This document shows positions 9,765 to 17,395 of a stretch of 64,000 nucleotides of DNA, one piece after another. Origin of the DNA: Sphingobacterium sp. UBA7855 (GTDB taxonomy: Bacteria; Bacteroidota; Bacteroidia; Sphingobacteriales; Sphingobacteriaceae); assembly GCA_002500745.1 (NCBI GenBank), contig DLST01000006.1:88095-152094 (forward strand). Direction: 5' to 3'. The notes below the pieces were generated by a model, which worked only from the letters and a program-made list of their open reading frames with translations, was not told the origin of the DNA and did not search any database. How positions within the stretch are numbered: the first letter of the stretch is position 1; each line of letters opens with the position of its first letter. A program made the translations under genes and the position numbers.

Positions 9765-11606
9765 ATGATCAAAATCAATTTTTTTAAGTGGAAGTGTGTA
9801 GCAGCAGTGGGAATGTTGCTGTGCATGACCGATGTTGCTATTTCACAGACAAAATCACCACCTTATGAAGGTGTTGCCGGTTGGCAGGAGACGCAAGATA
9901 AACGCATGGAATGGTTTAAAGAGGCCCGTTTTGGACTATTTATCCATTGGGGATTGTACAGTGCAGCAGGTGGTTCTTTTGAAGGGAAACAATATCCACA
10001 GCATTATGCCGAATGGATACAAACCTGGGGGAAAATTCCCAGTAAGCACTATGTTGAAGTACTGAAACCAAAATTTACTTTAGGTTCTTTTGATCCACAA
10101 TCCTGGGCACGCCTTGCAAAAAAAACTGGAATGAAGTATATGGTACTGACCTCCCGACACCACGAAGGCTTTAGCCTGTTCAATAGTCAACAGCCTTATG
10201 CCTTGAAAAATGATGTTACGGGTACGGCAAATTTATCGCCGAAAGGAAGAGATCTTTATCGCGAAATTATGGATGCTTTCCGTCAGGAGGGAATGAAAGT
10301 AGGAGCTTATTATTCGCTCCTGGATTGGCAACATCCCGATTCTTATGAAGCTTTTCAGCTGAACCCGAATGTGAATAAGCATCAGCCAGATCATGAACGT
10401 TACAAAGCCTATCTCTATGGGCAAATCAAGGAACTTGCACAAAACTATGGGCGGCTGGACATGCTGTGGCCCGATTTCAGCAGCAAACAGCATGAGGGCG
10501 AAGCCTGGGGGACAAAGCATATCTTGACAGATCTGATCAAATGGCAGCCCAATATTATTATCAATAATCGATTTTGGAACGGACTCGAAAATAAGAACGG
10601 AGATATCGGAACTCCCGAAAAATATATTCCACCAACAGATTTGCCAGGCATGTACTGGGAGGTAAGCCATACTATGAATGAAAGTTATGGCTATAGCGCC
10701 CATGATCAAAATTGGAAAAGTTTTCCCAAGATCATGCAATTATTTGTGGAAACGGTGAGTAAAGGGGGCAATTTCCTGTTAAATGTTGGACCCGATGGTG
10801 ACGGAGCCATTCCTGAACCTGCGGTGCGGATTATGGAGCAAATCGGGGATTGGATGAAGGTCAATGGCGAATCTATTTACGGTACCACCGCGAGCCCTTT
10901 TCAGGCCTTGGATTGGGGGTATTGTACCCAAAAAAATGGGAAGCTGTATCTGCATGTTTTTGATCGTCCGGCCGATGGAAAAATAAATCTGCCTATCAAA
11001 AATAAAGTGACGGCTGTCTACGCCCTAGCTTCACCTACAATGAAGTTAAAATCCACTTTAGAAAACGGAAGACCAGCAATTCCTGTTGATATCTTCGACA
11101 GTAAGAAGGGACCGAAGGTTATTGTGGTCGAAATCCAGGGAAAACCAATTGTTGAGGAAAGCCTGACCCAAACACAGGCAGATGGACGCATCGTGATGAA
11201 CGCAAATAATGCAAAATTACAGGAAGGAAAGGGATTAAAAATTATTGGTGCACATACCCATGATCCGAACCGTCCGAACGCCATCGGTCAATGGAAAGAC
11301 CTTGCGGATAAAGTTTTTTGGGATATCAAAATTCAAAAACCAGGGAAGTATCGTGTGTTCGTCAATTATCTGGCGAATAGCAAGCAGCACGGAAAGATTG
11401 TGCTCTCGATGCTCGGACAGCAGCTCCCGTGGACATTCGTAGCTGAAAAAGAAGCTAAATTTAAGGAAGTGGCCATGGGAACCATTGAGGTATCCCAGCA
11501 AGTAATTGGTGAGCCCAGTACGAAGGTGATTTTGCAGGCTACAGCCATCGAAGGCGATACTTTGCCAGAGATTGCTTCGATTACTTTGGTTCCTATACAA
11601 GAATAA
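9765..11606 (+). CDS. Secreted GH29 alpha-L-fucosidase (second copy in PUL1)
   Basis: 613 residues with a signal peptide ending at about AISQ (28). The GH29 barrel starts with FGLFIHWGLYSAAGG and includes TSRHHEGFSLF, YYSLLDW, the nucleophile context LDMLWPDF (Asp237) and SKGGNFLLNVGPDGDG. Residues about 480-613 form an extra beta-sandwich, probably carbohydrate-binding, that the fucosidase half of the upstream fusion lacks. The two GH29 modules differ in sequence (WPDF against WFDM around the nucleophile), so they probably act on different fucosyl linkages instead of being a recent duplication. Confidence 0.92.
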   Translation: MIKINFFKWKCVAAVGMLLCMTDVAISQTKSPPYEGVAGWQETQDKRMEWFKEARFGLFIHWGLYSAAGGSFEGKQYPQHYAEWIQTWGKIPSKHYVEVLKPKFTLGSFDPQSWARLAKKTGMKYMVLTSRHHEGFSLFNSQQPYALKNDVTGTANLSPKGRDLYREIMDAFRQEGMKVGAYYSLLDWQHPDSYEAFQLNPNVNKHQPDHERYKAYLYGQIKELAQNYGRLDMLWPDFSSKQHEGEAWGTKHILTDLIKWQPNIIINNRFWNGLENKNGDIGTPEKYIPPTDLPGMYWEVSHTMNESYGYSAHDQNWKSFPKIMQLFVETVSKGGNFLLNVGPDGDGAIPEPAVRIMEQIGDWMKVNGESIYGTTASPFQALDWGYCTQKNGKLYLHVFDRPADGKINLPIKNKVTAVYALASPTMKLKSTLENGRPAIPVDIFDSKKGPKVIVVEIQGKPIVEESLTQTQADGRIVMNANNAKLQEGKGLKIIGAHTHDPNRPNAIGQWKDLADKVFWDIKIQKPGKYRVFVNYLANSKQHGKIVLSMLGQQLPWTFVAEKEAKFKEVAMGTIEVSQQVIGEPSTKVILQATAIEGDTLPEIASITLVPIQE

Positions 11607-11714
11607 ACTATCTTTAAGAAAACCTGAACAAATTATCCATACATAAACCATTTTGCCGTCAAGGAGTGAAGAAGTACTATAGGGACGTGCAGAAGAATAA
11701 ACTATCCATAAAGA

Positions 11715-12998
11715 ATGAAAAGAAGAGAATTTATAGCCAAGGGAATTGTATCCTCTTTGGCTTTTACAATTGTCCCGCGCGTTGTGTTGGGAGGCAATGG
11801 ATTTCTTGCACCAAGTGATCGTATCAATCTTGGGTTTATTGGTGTCGGAAAACAATCCTATACCTTGATGAATGGCCTCAATCGCTGCAAGGAAATTGCA
11901 AGTCTGGCTGCCTGTGATGTAGACCGTAATAAGTTGGCCGCATTTATTGCTGCGACAGCGAAAAAGCAAACGGAATTGTCAAAAGCACAGACTGAGATCA
12001 AGGCCTATCATCATTATCGGGAACTATTGGATCGGAAAGATATTGATGCTGTTGTCATTGCTACACCCGATCATTGGCATGCGCAGATTGCAGTTGATGC
12101 GGCTAAAGCTGGCAAAGATATTTATTGTGAGAAACCCCTTGCATTGACTATTGCCGAGGGTCGTGCCATGGTCGATGCAACCCGAAAATATAAACGTGTA
12201 TTTCAGACGGGCAGCATGCAGCGTTCTTCCTATAATTTTAGACAGGCGGCAGAACTGGTTCTCAATGGCTATATTGGCAAAATCAAGGAAATCAATGTTT
12301 CTGTGGGCGAACCGGTCAAACAATGTGACCTTCCCTCCATGCCAGCCCCCGATTATCTCGATTGGGATATGTGGGTAGGACCTTCACCATATCGGGGTTA
12401 TAATCCGATATTAAGCCCACCTTTAGAGGACGATAAATGGGCCTGGTGGCGCGGTTACCGTGATTTTGGTGGCGGTTACATCACCGATTGGGGAGCACAT
12501 ATGTTTGACATCGTACAATGGGCCTTGGGCATGGATGAATCGGGCCCTGTTCAGTTTAATCCACCCAAGGAAGCCAATAGCAATAGCGGGCTCTCGTTTA
12601 GCTATGCCAATGGCGTTCGGGTAAACCATGTGCAGTGGGGAGTACATAATGCGATCCAATTTATCGGTGAAAAAGGTAAGATTGAAGTAAGTCGGGAATT
12701 TATCCGCTCGAACCCGGAAAATTTGGCGAATCTTAAACTGACTTCTTCTGATCGTCGTTTGTATTATAGTGATAATCACTATCAGGACTGGGTTGATGCG
12801 ATTAAAAAAAGAAGTAAACCTATCTGTGATGTTGAAATAGGTCACCGGACGAGCTCAGTGTGCAATGCCATCAATATTGCGTATGAACTTCAAAAGGATT
12901 TAAAATGGAATCCACAAAAAGAACAGTTCGACAATGACTATGCTAATCTCATGCGCAGTCGCCCTTATCGCGGGGAATGGGATTTTAGAAAATTCTAG
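11715..12998 (+). CDS. Tat-exported Gfo/Idh/MocA-family oxidoreductase
   Basis: 427 residues. The N-terminus MKRREFIAKG followed by a hydrophobic stretch fits a twin-arginine signal, so the protein is probably exported with its NAD(P) cofactor bound. The Rossmann fold is shown by GFIGVGKQ (about 40-47) and TPDHWHAQIA, the family motif EKPLALT near residue 140, and a C-terminal half with GGGYITDWGAHMFDIV. It ends PUL1, 108 bp after the fucosidase and before a strong terminator. Related periplasmic enzymes of Bacteroidota oxidise sugars at C3 to give keto-glycosides that other enzymes then cleave; that function is possible here but not shown. It is not typical of GH109. Confidence 0.85.
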   Translation: MKRREFIAKGIVSSLAFTIVPRVVLGGNGFLAPSDRINLGFIGVGKQSYTLMNGLNRCKEIASLAACDVDRNKLAAFIAATAKKQTELSKAQTEIKAYHHYRELLDRKDIDAVVIATPDHWHAQIAVDAAKAGKDIYCEKPLALTIAEGRAMVDATRKYKRVFQTGSMQRSSYNFRQAAELVLNGYIGKIKEINVSVGEPVKQCDLPSMPAPDYLDWDMWVGPSPYRGYNPILSPPLEDDKWAWWRGYRDFGGGYITDWGAHMFDIVQWALGMDESGPVQFNPPKEANSNSGLSFSYANGVRVNHVQWGVHNAIQFIGEKGKIEVSREFIRSNPENLANLKLTSSDRRLYYSDNHYQDWVDAIKKRSKPICDVEIGHRTSSVCNAINIAYELQKDLKWNPQKEQFDNDYANLMRSRPYRGEWDFRKF

Positions 12999-13026
12999 TA
13001 AAGAAAATGAGCGATTAATTGTAAAT

Positions 13027-13055
13027 AGGCTTAGCATTTTTTGCTAAGCCTGTTT
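13027..13055 (+). terminator. Rho-independent terminator of PUL1
   Basis: A 10-bp perfect stem (13027-13036 with 13042-13051, AGGCTTAGCA/TGCTAAGCCT), a loop of five T and a following GTTTTG. It lies 28 bp after the oxidoreductase stop. Confidence 0.85.
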
Positions 13056-13589
13056 TGTTGATGGATTAATATTTCGAAGACAATGTAGACCTGTATTACT
13101 CCGTCTCGGGCGCAACATTTGCTAAGTACTTCATCCCAATTTTTTGATAAAATAGTGCGGAAAGTTTGGCATCTGCTTCGTACATTATTCGGATGCGAAA
13201 CAGATATGGTACTGCTATTGACCCGCTATTGACTAGACCCGGAACAGGAATTGGTCAACTTTCAATCGATAGCCGTAACCAGATTCTCCACAGGCGAAGG
13301 TGGTACGAACACAATAGGAAGACAACCCGAAGACAACATTAGTGCTATAGACAAAAAAGGCCATATAAAACACGTTTTTCTGTTAACGGAAAGCGGATGA
13401 AAGCGAGCTTATTGAAATGATTATTTACACGATTTGATCACTAGATCGCTTTTCTTATCGGGAGATAGAAAAAATATGGCCGCTGATTTAAAAGAGAGAG
13501 GACAAAAAGAAAATTTGCTATTCTGGATAGATAATTGCTTTATTTGTATCCAACAATTATTACATTCGAACAGCAAAAGTAATCTCGAT
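13056..13589. other. Non-coding stretch between PUL1 and lacI-like gene; possible decayed coding DNA
   Basis: No intact gene is visible. In the first 340 bases two plus-strand frames read like coding sequence but are broken by stops. One frame contains, after a stop near 13231, a run of about 52 codons including LDPEQELVNFQS and RFSTGEGGTNTIG and ending at a TGA near 13400. Another contains SGATFAKYFIPIF followed by two stops and a further open stretch. This may be a gene remnant. The last 190 bases are open in frame with the regulator gene but are probably its leader. Confidence 0.35.
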
Positions 13590-14600
13590 ATGTCGCAATT
13601 AACAATTATAGATTTGGCCAAAAAACTCGGCTTATCAAAATCGACCGTTTCCCGTGCATTTCGGGATAACGTGGACATTAATCCAGCGACAAAAGCTCGG
13701 ATTTTGGCTATGGCCGAAGAAATCGGTTTTTCGCCGAATGTTTATGCGAGTAGTCTAAAGGCAAATAAAAGTCTGACCATTGCGATTATTATTCCCGAAT
13801 TTGGCAATAAGTTTTTCTCGCAGGCCATCAAAGGAATTGAGGCTGTGGCGCGCTCCAAGGGCTATCATACCTTGATTTATGTGACGGATCATCAGGTGCA
13901 AAATGAAGCCTCAATCGTACGTTCACTGGCCAATGGACGGGTGGATGGCGTTATCATTTCGGCGTCGGGTGAGGGTAAGGACCATTCGCATTTACAACTT
14001 TTGGCGGAACGGGGAATACCGGTCATGTTTTTTGACCGTGCTTATGACGATTGGAAGGGGGGCTACATTACGGGTAATGACTTTGATTCGGCTTACCTGG
14101 CAACCAAACACCTGATCGATAATGCCTGTAAACGGATCGCTTATCTTGCAATCAATCCGAATGTCTCCATCGGTAAGGTGCGTAAAGATGGCTACGAAAA
14201 GGCGCTGCAGGAAGTGGGAATTCCGATCAGACCAGCGCTTATTTTGGATACGGTGAATGATGCTGATCAGAATATGAAAGATATTGCCGACTTGATCGAG
14301 CAGGAGAAACCCGATGCCATATTTGCTTCGGTAGAGCGTCTTGCTATTTCGAGTATACGGGTTGCCAAGCAGCTTGCAATTCGGATTCCTGAAGATCTTA
14401 AAATCATTTGTTTTTCTTGTTTGGATATCGCCGATCTGATTGACCCGGCACTGAGCGTAGTGAAACAACCAGCCTATGAAATGGGCCAATTAGTAACAAA
14501 ATACCTATTGGATAAGATGGAAGACCCTGAAAATAGTAAGTTTGCTAATTCGGTTTACCTTGATTCCCAGCTTATTTTTCAAAAATCTAGCCTGAAATAA
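13590..14600 (+). CDS. LacI/GalR-family transcriptional regulator of PUL2
   Basis: The frame is open from a TTG at 13434, but the helix-turn-helix that begins every LacI protein starts right after the ATG at 13590 (LTIIDLAKKLGLSKSTVSRAFRD), giving 336 residues, the normal family length. The hinge region and a periplasmic-binding-protein-like ligand domain follow (ANKSLTIAIIIPEFGNKFFS, GRVDGVIISASG, FDRAYDDW). It is encoded on the same strand just before the starch operon, and GGGAACNTTCCC palindromes lie between the two. It probably represses the operon, and perhaps itself, until a maltose-related ligand binds. The canonical Bacteroides starch regulator SusR is a different protein family. Confidence 0.9.
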   Translation: MSQLTIIDLAKKLGLSKSTVSRAFRDNVDINPATKARILAMAEEIGFSPNVYASSLKANKSLTIAIIIPEFGNKFFSQAIKGIEAVARSKGYHTLIYVTDHQVQNEASIVRSLANGRVDGVIISASGEGKDHSHLQLLAERGIPVMFFDRAYDDWKGGYITGNDFDSAYLATKHLIDNACKRIAYLAINPNVSIGKVRKDGYEKALQEVGIPIRPALILDTVNDADQNMKDIADLIEQEKPDAIFASVERLAISSIRVAKQLAIRIPEDLKIICFSCLDIADLIDPALSVVKQPAYEMGQLVTKYLLDKMEDPENSKFANSVYLDSQLIFQKSSLK

Positions 14601-14611
14601 GAAAAAAAATA

Positions 14612-14643
14612 TTTGTTTTTTGTAATCCCATTATTTAGCTTTG
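14612..14643 (+). promoter_or_regulatory. Predicted Bacteroidota-type promoter of PUL2
   Basis: A -33 element TTTG (14612-14615), a 20-bp spacer and a perfect -7 element TAGCTTTG (14636-14643, consensus TAnnTTTG). The start of transcription would fall inside the operator that begins at 14644, as expected for a repressed promoter. Confidence 0.6.
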
Positions 14644-14673
14644 AATACTTTCGGGAACATTCCCGAAAGTATT
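14644..14673. promoter_or_regulatory. Operator O1: 30-bp LacI-type palindrome
   Basis: Two perfect 14-bp arms (14644-14657 and 14660-14673) around a 2-bp centre; the core reads CGGGAACATTCCCG. This is the classic layout of a LacI/GalR operator, and it directly follows the -7 box. It could also fold as a hairpin at the end of the regulator transcript, but it has no following T-tract. Confidence 0.75.
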
Positions 14674-14750
14674 TAAATAATCAATTTGTATAAAATAATG
14701 GATAGGGAAATCCAGCAAATCGCCACAAACGATTTCTTTTTGCCTTGACT

Positions 14751-14766
14751 TCGGGAACGTTCCCAG
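14751..14766. promoter_or_regulatory. Operator O2: second GGGAACGTTCCC site
   Basis: A perfect 12-bp palindrome GGGAACGTTCCC at 14753-14764 with the same left flank (TTCGGG) as O1 and the canonical central CG. Its centre is 100 bp from the centre of O1. It lies 30 bp before the amylase start codon, in the transcribed leader, so it may act by looping or as a roadblock. Confidence 0.7.
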
Positions 14767-14795
14767 TGTCAGATTCCAAGTAAAGCTAATTATCG

Positions 14796-17384
14796 ATGGG
14801 GAAGCATATCTCTCGTTTAATAGGGTATCTCTGGGTGATTGTCCTATTATCATCATCATGTGCAAATAAGAAAGATATCGTGGATGTCGAACAACCTCCT
14901 GTTGTTGAACAGCAGGGATCCGGTTTGGTGAATCTTTCTGCTCCATTTATCTTTTGGGATAAGGAAATCACGTTGCAATTTGATCTTTCGAAAGGAAATG
15001 CGGCTTTAAAGGGAAGCACTACAGACCTGTACCTACACGCCGGATTGATTCCTGTCAATGGGAGCAGCTGGCAACATGTCGCGACAGATTGGTCTAAGAA
15101 TGACAATGCCTATAAACTTAAATTTGTTTCTGCTGGTTTATATTCATTCACATTTACCCCCTCCAAATTTTTTAACCTGACTAATGGCGGAGAATTTGGT
15201 CAGATGGCACTTTTAGTCCGCAATGGAGATGGGTCGCTGGTCCAACGCAACAAAAATAATTCAGATCTATTTCTTCCTCTTGTAACGAGCAATACGCAAG
15301 CCATTCGTTTTGTTTCGCCTACGCTGCAACCCACAGATCCAATGACCACTGAGCAGATGTACACCGTTGGCGATAACCTGAAGCTACAATTACAGGCAAC
15401 GCAGTCCGGAAAAATCAGTGTCTGGGACAATGGTATATTGCTGGCTGAATCTTCTGCTGCACTGTCTTTAGAAAAATCTGTTAGTCTACAAAGCAACGGC
15501 CTGCATGAGCTCGAAGCCCGCTTGGAAGCTGATGGCAAGGTATATTCCAGTAAAGTGGAGCTATTTGTAGAATCAAAAGCTACCATTGCTGCCCTCCCGA
15601 TAGGTATCAATCCAAACGGAACAACCATAAACAGGGAAAAAGGGGAGGTCAGTTTTGCGCTCACAGCACCACTGAAAAAAAGTGTATATCTGTTAGGTGG
15701 TTTTAACAACTATAAAGCATTACCAGCCTATGCGATGAGCCAGACTCCAGACGGCAAAACCTGGTGGGTAACGGTGTCGAATCTGGATTTCTCCAAAAAA
15801 CAGACTTATCAGTTTTTGGTGGATGGCCAATTGGCTATCGCTGACCCCTATGCTGAACTGATTCTTGATCCGCAGAATGATGCTGTACTTGGGCTTACAG
15901 CAGCGGCTGTACCCGCTTATCCCGCAGCTGCGCATGGTATTGTCGGCGTATTGGATCTTTCCACAAAGGCTTATACCTGGAAAACAACTGCTTTTAACAG
16001 ACCTGCTCAAGGTGATTTGGTGATCTATGAACTGTTGGTCCGCGATTTTGTCAGACAGCATCAATATACTACACTCAAGGATTCTTTGTCTTATTTAAAA
16101 AGGCTGGGTGTAAATGCCGTTGAGCTAATGCCTGTACAGGAATCGGAAGGGAATTCGACTTGGGGATATAATCCTTCATTCCACCGGGCATTGGATAAAT
16201 ATTACGGCTTGAAAAATGACCTGAAAGCTTATGTCGATGCCTGTCACGAAAATGGTATTGCCGTGATTTTGGACGTTGTTTTTAATCACGCATTTGGTCA
16301 GTCGCCGCTTGTACAGCTTTATATGGAGCAGGGCAACGTCGCTGTCAATAGTCCTTGGTTCAATACAGTTGCCAAGCATCCGTTTAATGTTGGCTTCGAC
16401 TTTAACCATGAAAGTAGTTATACACAGACTTTTGTTAAAGATGTCTTGACCTATTGGATGCAGGAATACAAGATCGATGGCTTCCGCTTTGACTTGTCTA
16501 AAGGCTTTACGCAGAAAAATTCAGGCACTTCAGAAAGTGATTTAAGCGCTTGGAATGCCTATGATGCTTCCCGTGTGGCGATCTTAAAGCAATACCAGCA
16601 GCATATTCGGAGCATCGATCCCTCGTGTTATATTATTCTCGAACATCTTGGCGGAGATCAGGAAGAGGCCGAACTTGCGCAATCGGGGATGTTGCTATGG
16701 AACAACATGAATGGGGTCTTCAATGAGGCGGCGATGGGCTGGAATGCCAACAACGGCTCGGATTTAGGCAGATTATTCCCTTCGGGCCACGGCATGACAC
16801 AACCCTCGTTTGTGTCTTATATGGAAAGCCATGACGAACAGCGGTTGCTGTTCAAATGCCTGAATTATGGCAATTCATCAGGTAGTTATAACATCAAGAA
16901 CCTCAGCACGGCATTAAAACGTATGGAACAGGTTGCAGTCTTTTTATTGGCTTCGCCCGGACCTAAGATGATCTGGCAGTTTGGTGAATACGGCTATGAT
17001 GTATCTATCGATGAAAATGGGCGCACAGGCGAAAAACCATTGTTGTGGAGTTATCTACAACAAGATGATCGCAAAAAGCTCTTTGAGACCTACGCCAAAC
17101 TTACACGTTTCAAAACCAAAAATAGCATTTTCCAAAACGGGACAATTATCACATCGGCTATGAAAGATGCCGTTAAATATTTTGTTCTCGAAAAGGAAGG
17201 ACAACAAGTAGGGGTACTTGGCAATTTTGGGGTAGAAAGTGTGGACTTTGCCTTGCCGGCAGCGTTGCAGGGGCAGTGGGTCGATAATTTTACGGGAAAA
17301 GAGCTCAATTGGTCAGGCCAGTCAAAATTGAGTCTCCTACCTGGGCAGTACCAATTGATAAGCAAAACAAAACTAAATAAATAA
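14796..17384 (+). CDS. Surface GH13 alpha-amylase-family lipoprotein (SusG-like role)
   Basis: 862 residues; the lipobox LLSSSC puts the lipidated Cys at about 22, so it is probably an outer-membrane lipoprotein. N-terminal Ig/DUF4961-like region (about 40-270), a CBM48-like segment (VYLLGGFNNYKALP, about 297), then the GH13 barrel. Visible GH13 regions: I DVVFNHA, II GFRFDLSKG (nucleophile Asp566), III IILEHLG (acid Glu616), IV ESHDEQ (Asp680). The C-terminal beta domain is short. It is the first gene after the operators and 11 bp before susC. In Bacteroides the surface amylase SusG ends the operon; here it opens it. Expected role: cutting starch at the surface for import by SusCD. Confidence 0.9.
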   Translation: MGKHISRLIGYLWVIVLLSSSCANKKDIVDVEQPPVVEQQGSGLVNLSAPFIFWDKEITLQFDLSKGNAALKGSTTDLYLHAGLIPVNGSSWQHVATDWSKNDNAYKLKFVSAGLYSFTFTPSKFFNLTNGGEFGQMALLVRNGDGSLVQRNKNNSDLFLPLVTSNTQAIRFVSPTLQPTDPMTTEQMYTVGDNLKLQLQATQSGKISVWDNGILLAESSAALSLEKSVSLQSNGLHELEARLEADGKVYSSKVELFVESKATIAALPIGINPNGTTINREKGEVSFALTAPLKKSVYLLGGFNNYKALPAYAMSQTPDGKTWWVTVSNLDFSKKQTYQFLVDGQLAIADPYAELILDPQNDAVLGLTAAAVPAYPAAAHGIVGVLDLSTKAYTWKTTAFNRPAQGDLVIYELLVRDFVRQHQYTTLKDSLSYLKRLGVNAVELMPVQESEGNSTWGYNPSFHRALDKYYGLKNDLKAYVDACHENGIAVILDVVFNHAFGQSPLVQLYMEQGNVAVNSPWFNTVAKHPFNVGFDFNHESSYTQTFVKDVLTYWMQEYKIDGFRFDLSKGFTQKNSGTSESDLSAWNAYDASRVAILKQYQQHIRSIDPSCYIILEHLGGDQEEAELAQSGMLLWNNMNGVFNEAAMGWNANNGSDLGRLFPSGHGMTQPSFVSYMESHDEQRLLFKCLNYGNSSGSYNIKNLSTALKRMEQVAVFLLASPGPKMIWQFGEYGYDVSIDENGRTGEKPLLWSYLQQDDRKKLFETYAKLTRFKTKNSIFQNGTIITSAMKDAVKYFVLEKEGQQVGVLGNFGVESVDFALPAALQGQWVDNFTGKELNWSGQSKLSLLPGQYQLISKTKLNK

Positions 17385-17395
17385 ACAGTTATTTT

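Noticed and set aside
11235..11969. Open minus-strand frame of 244 codons across the GH29 and oxidoreductase genes
   Set aside because: It lies opposite two clear genes, and its translation is rich in Ser, Cys and His without any domain; it is an antisense shadow.
11715..12998. Assignment of the oxidoreductase to GH109 (alpha-N-acetylgalactosaminidase)
   Set aside because: The general fold is the same, but I could not see sequence features specific to GH109, and no GalNAc-related gene is nearby.
13434..13589. Earlier TTG (13434) or ATG (13476) start for the LacI-type regulator
   Set aside because: The helix-turn-helix of this family is N-terminal; the ATG at 13590 gives the usual length of 336 residues.
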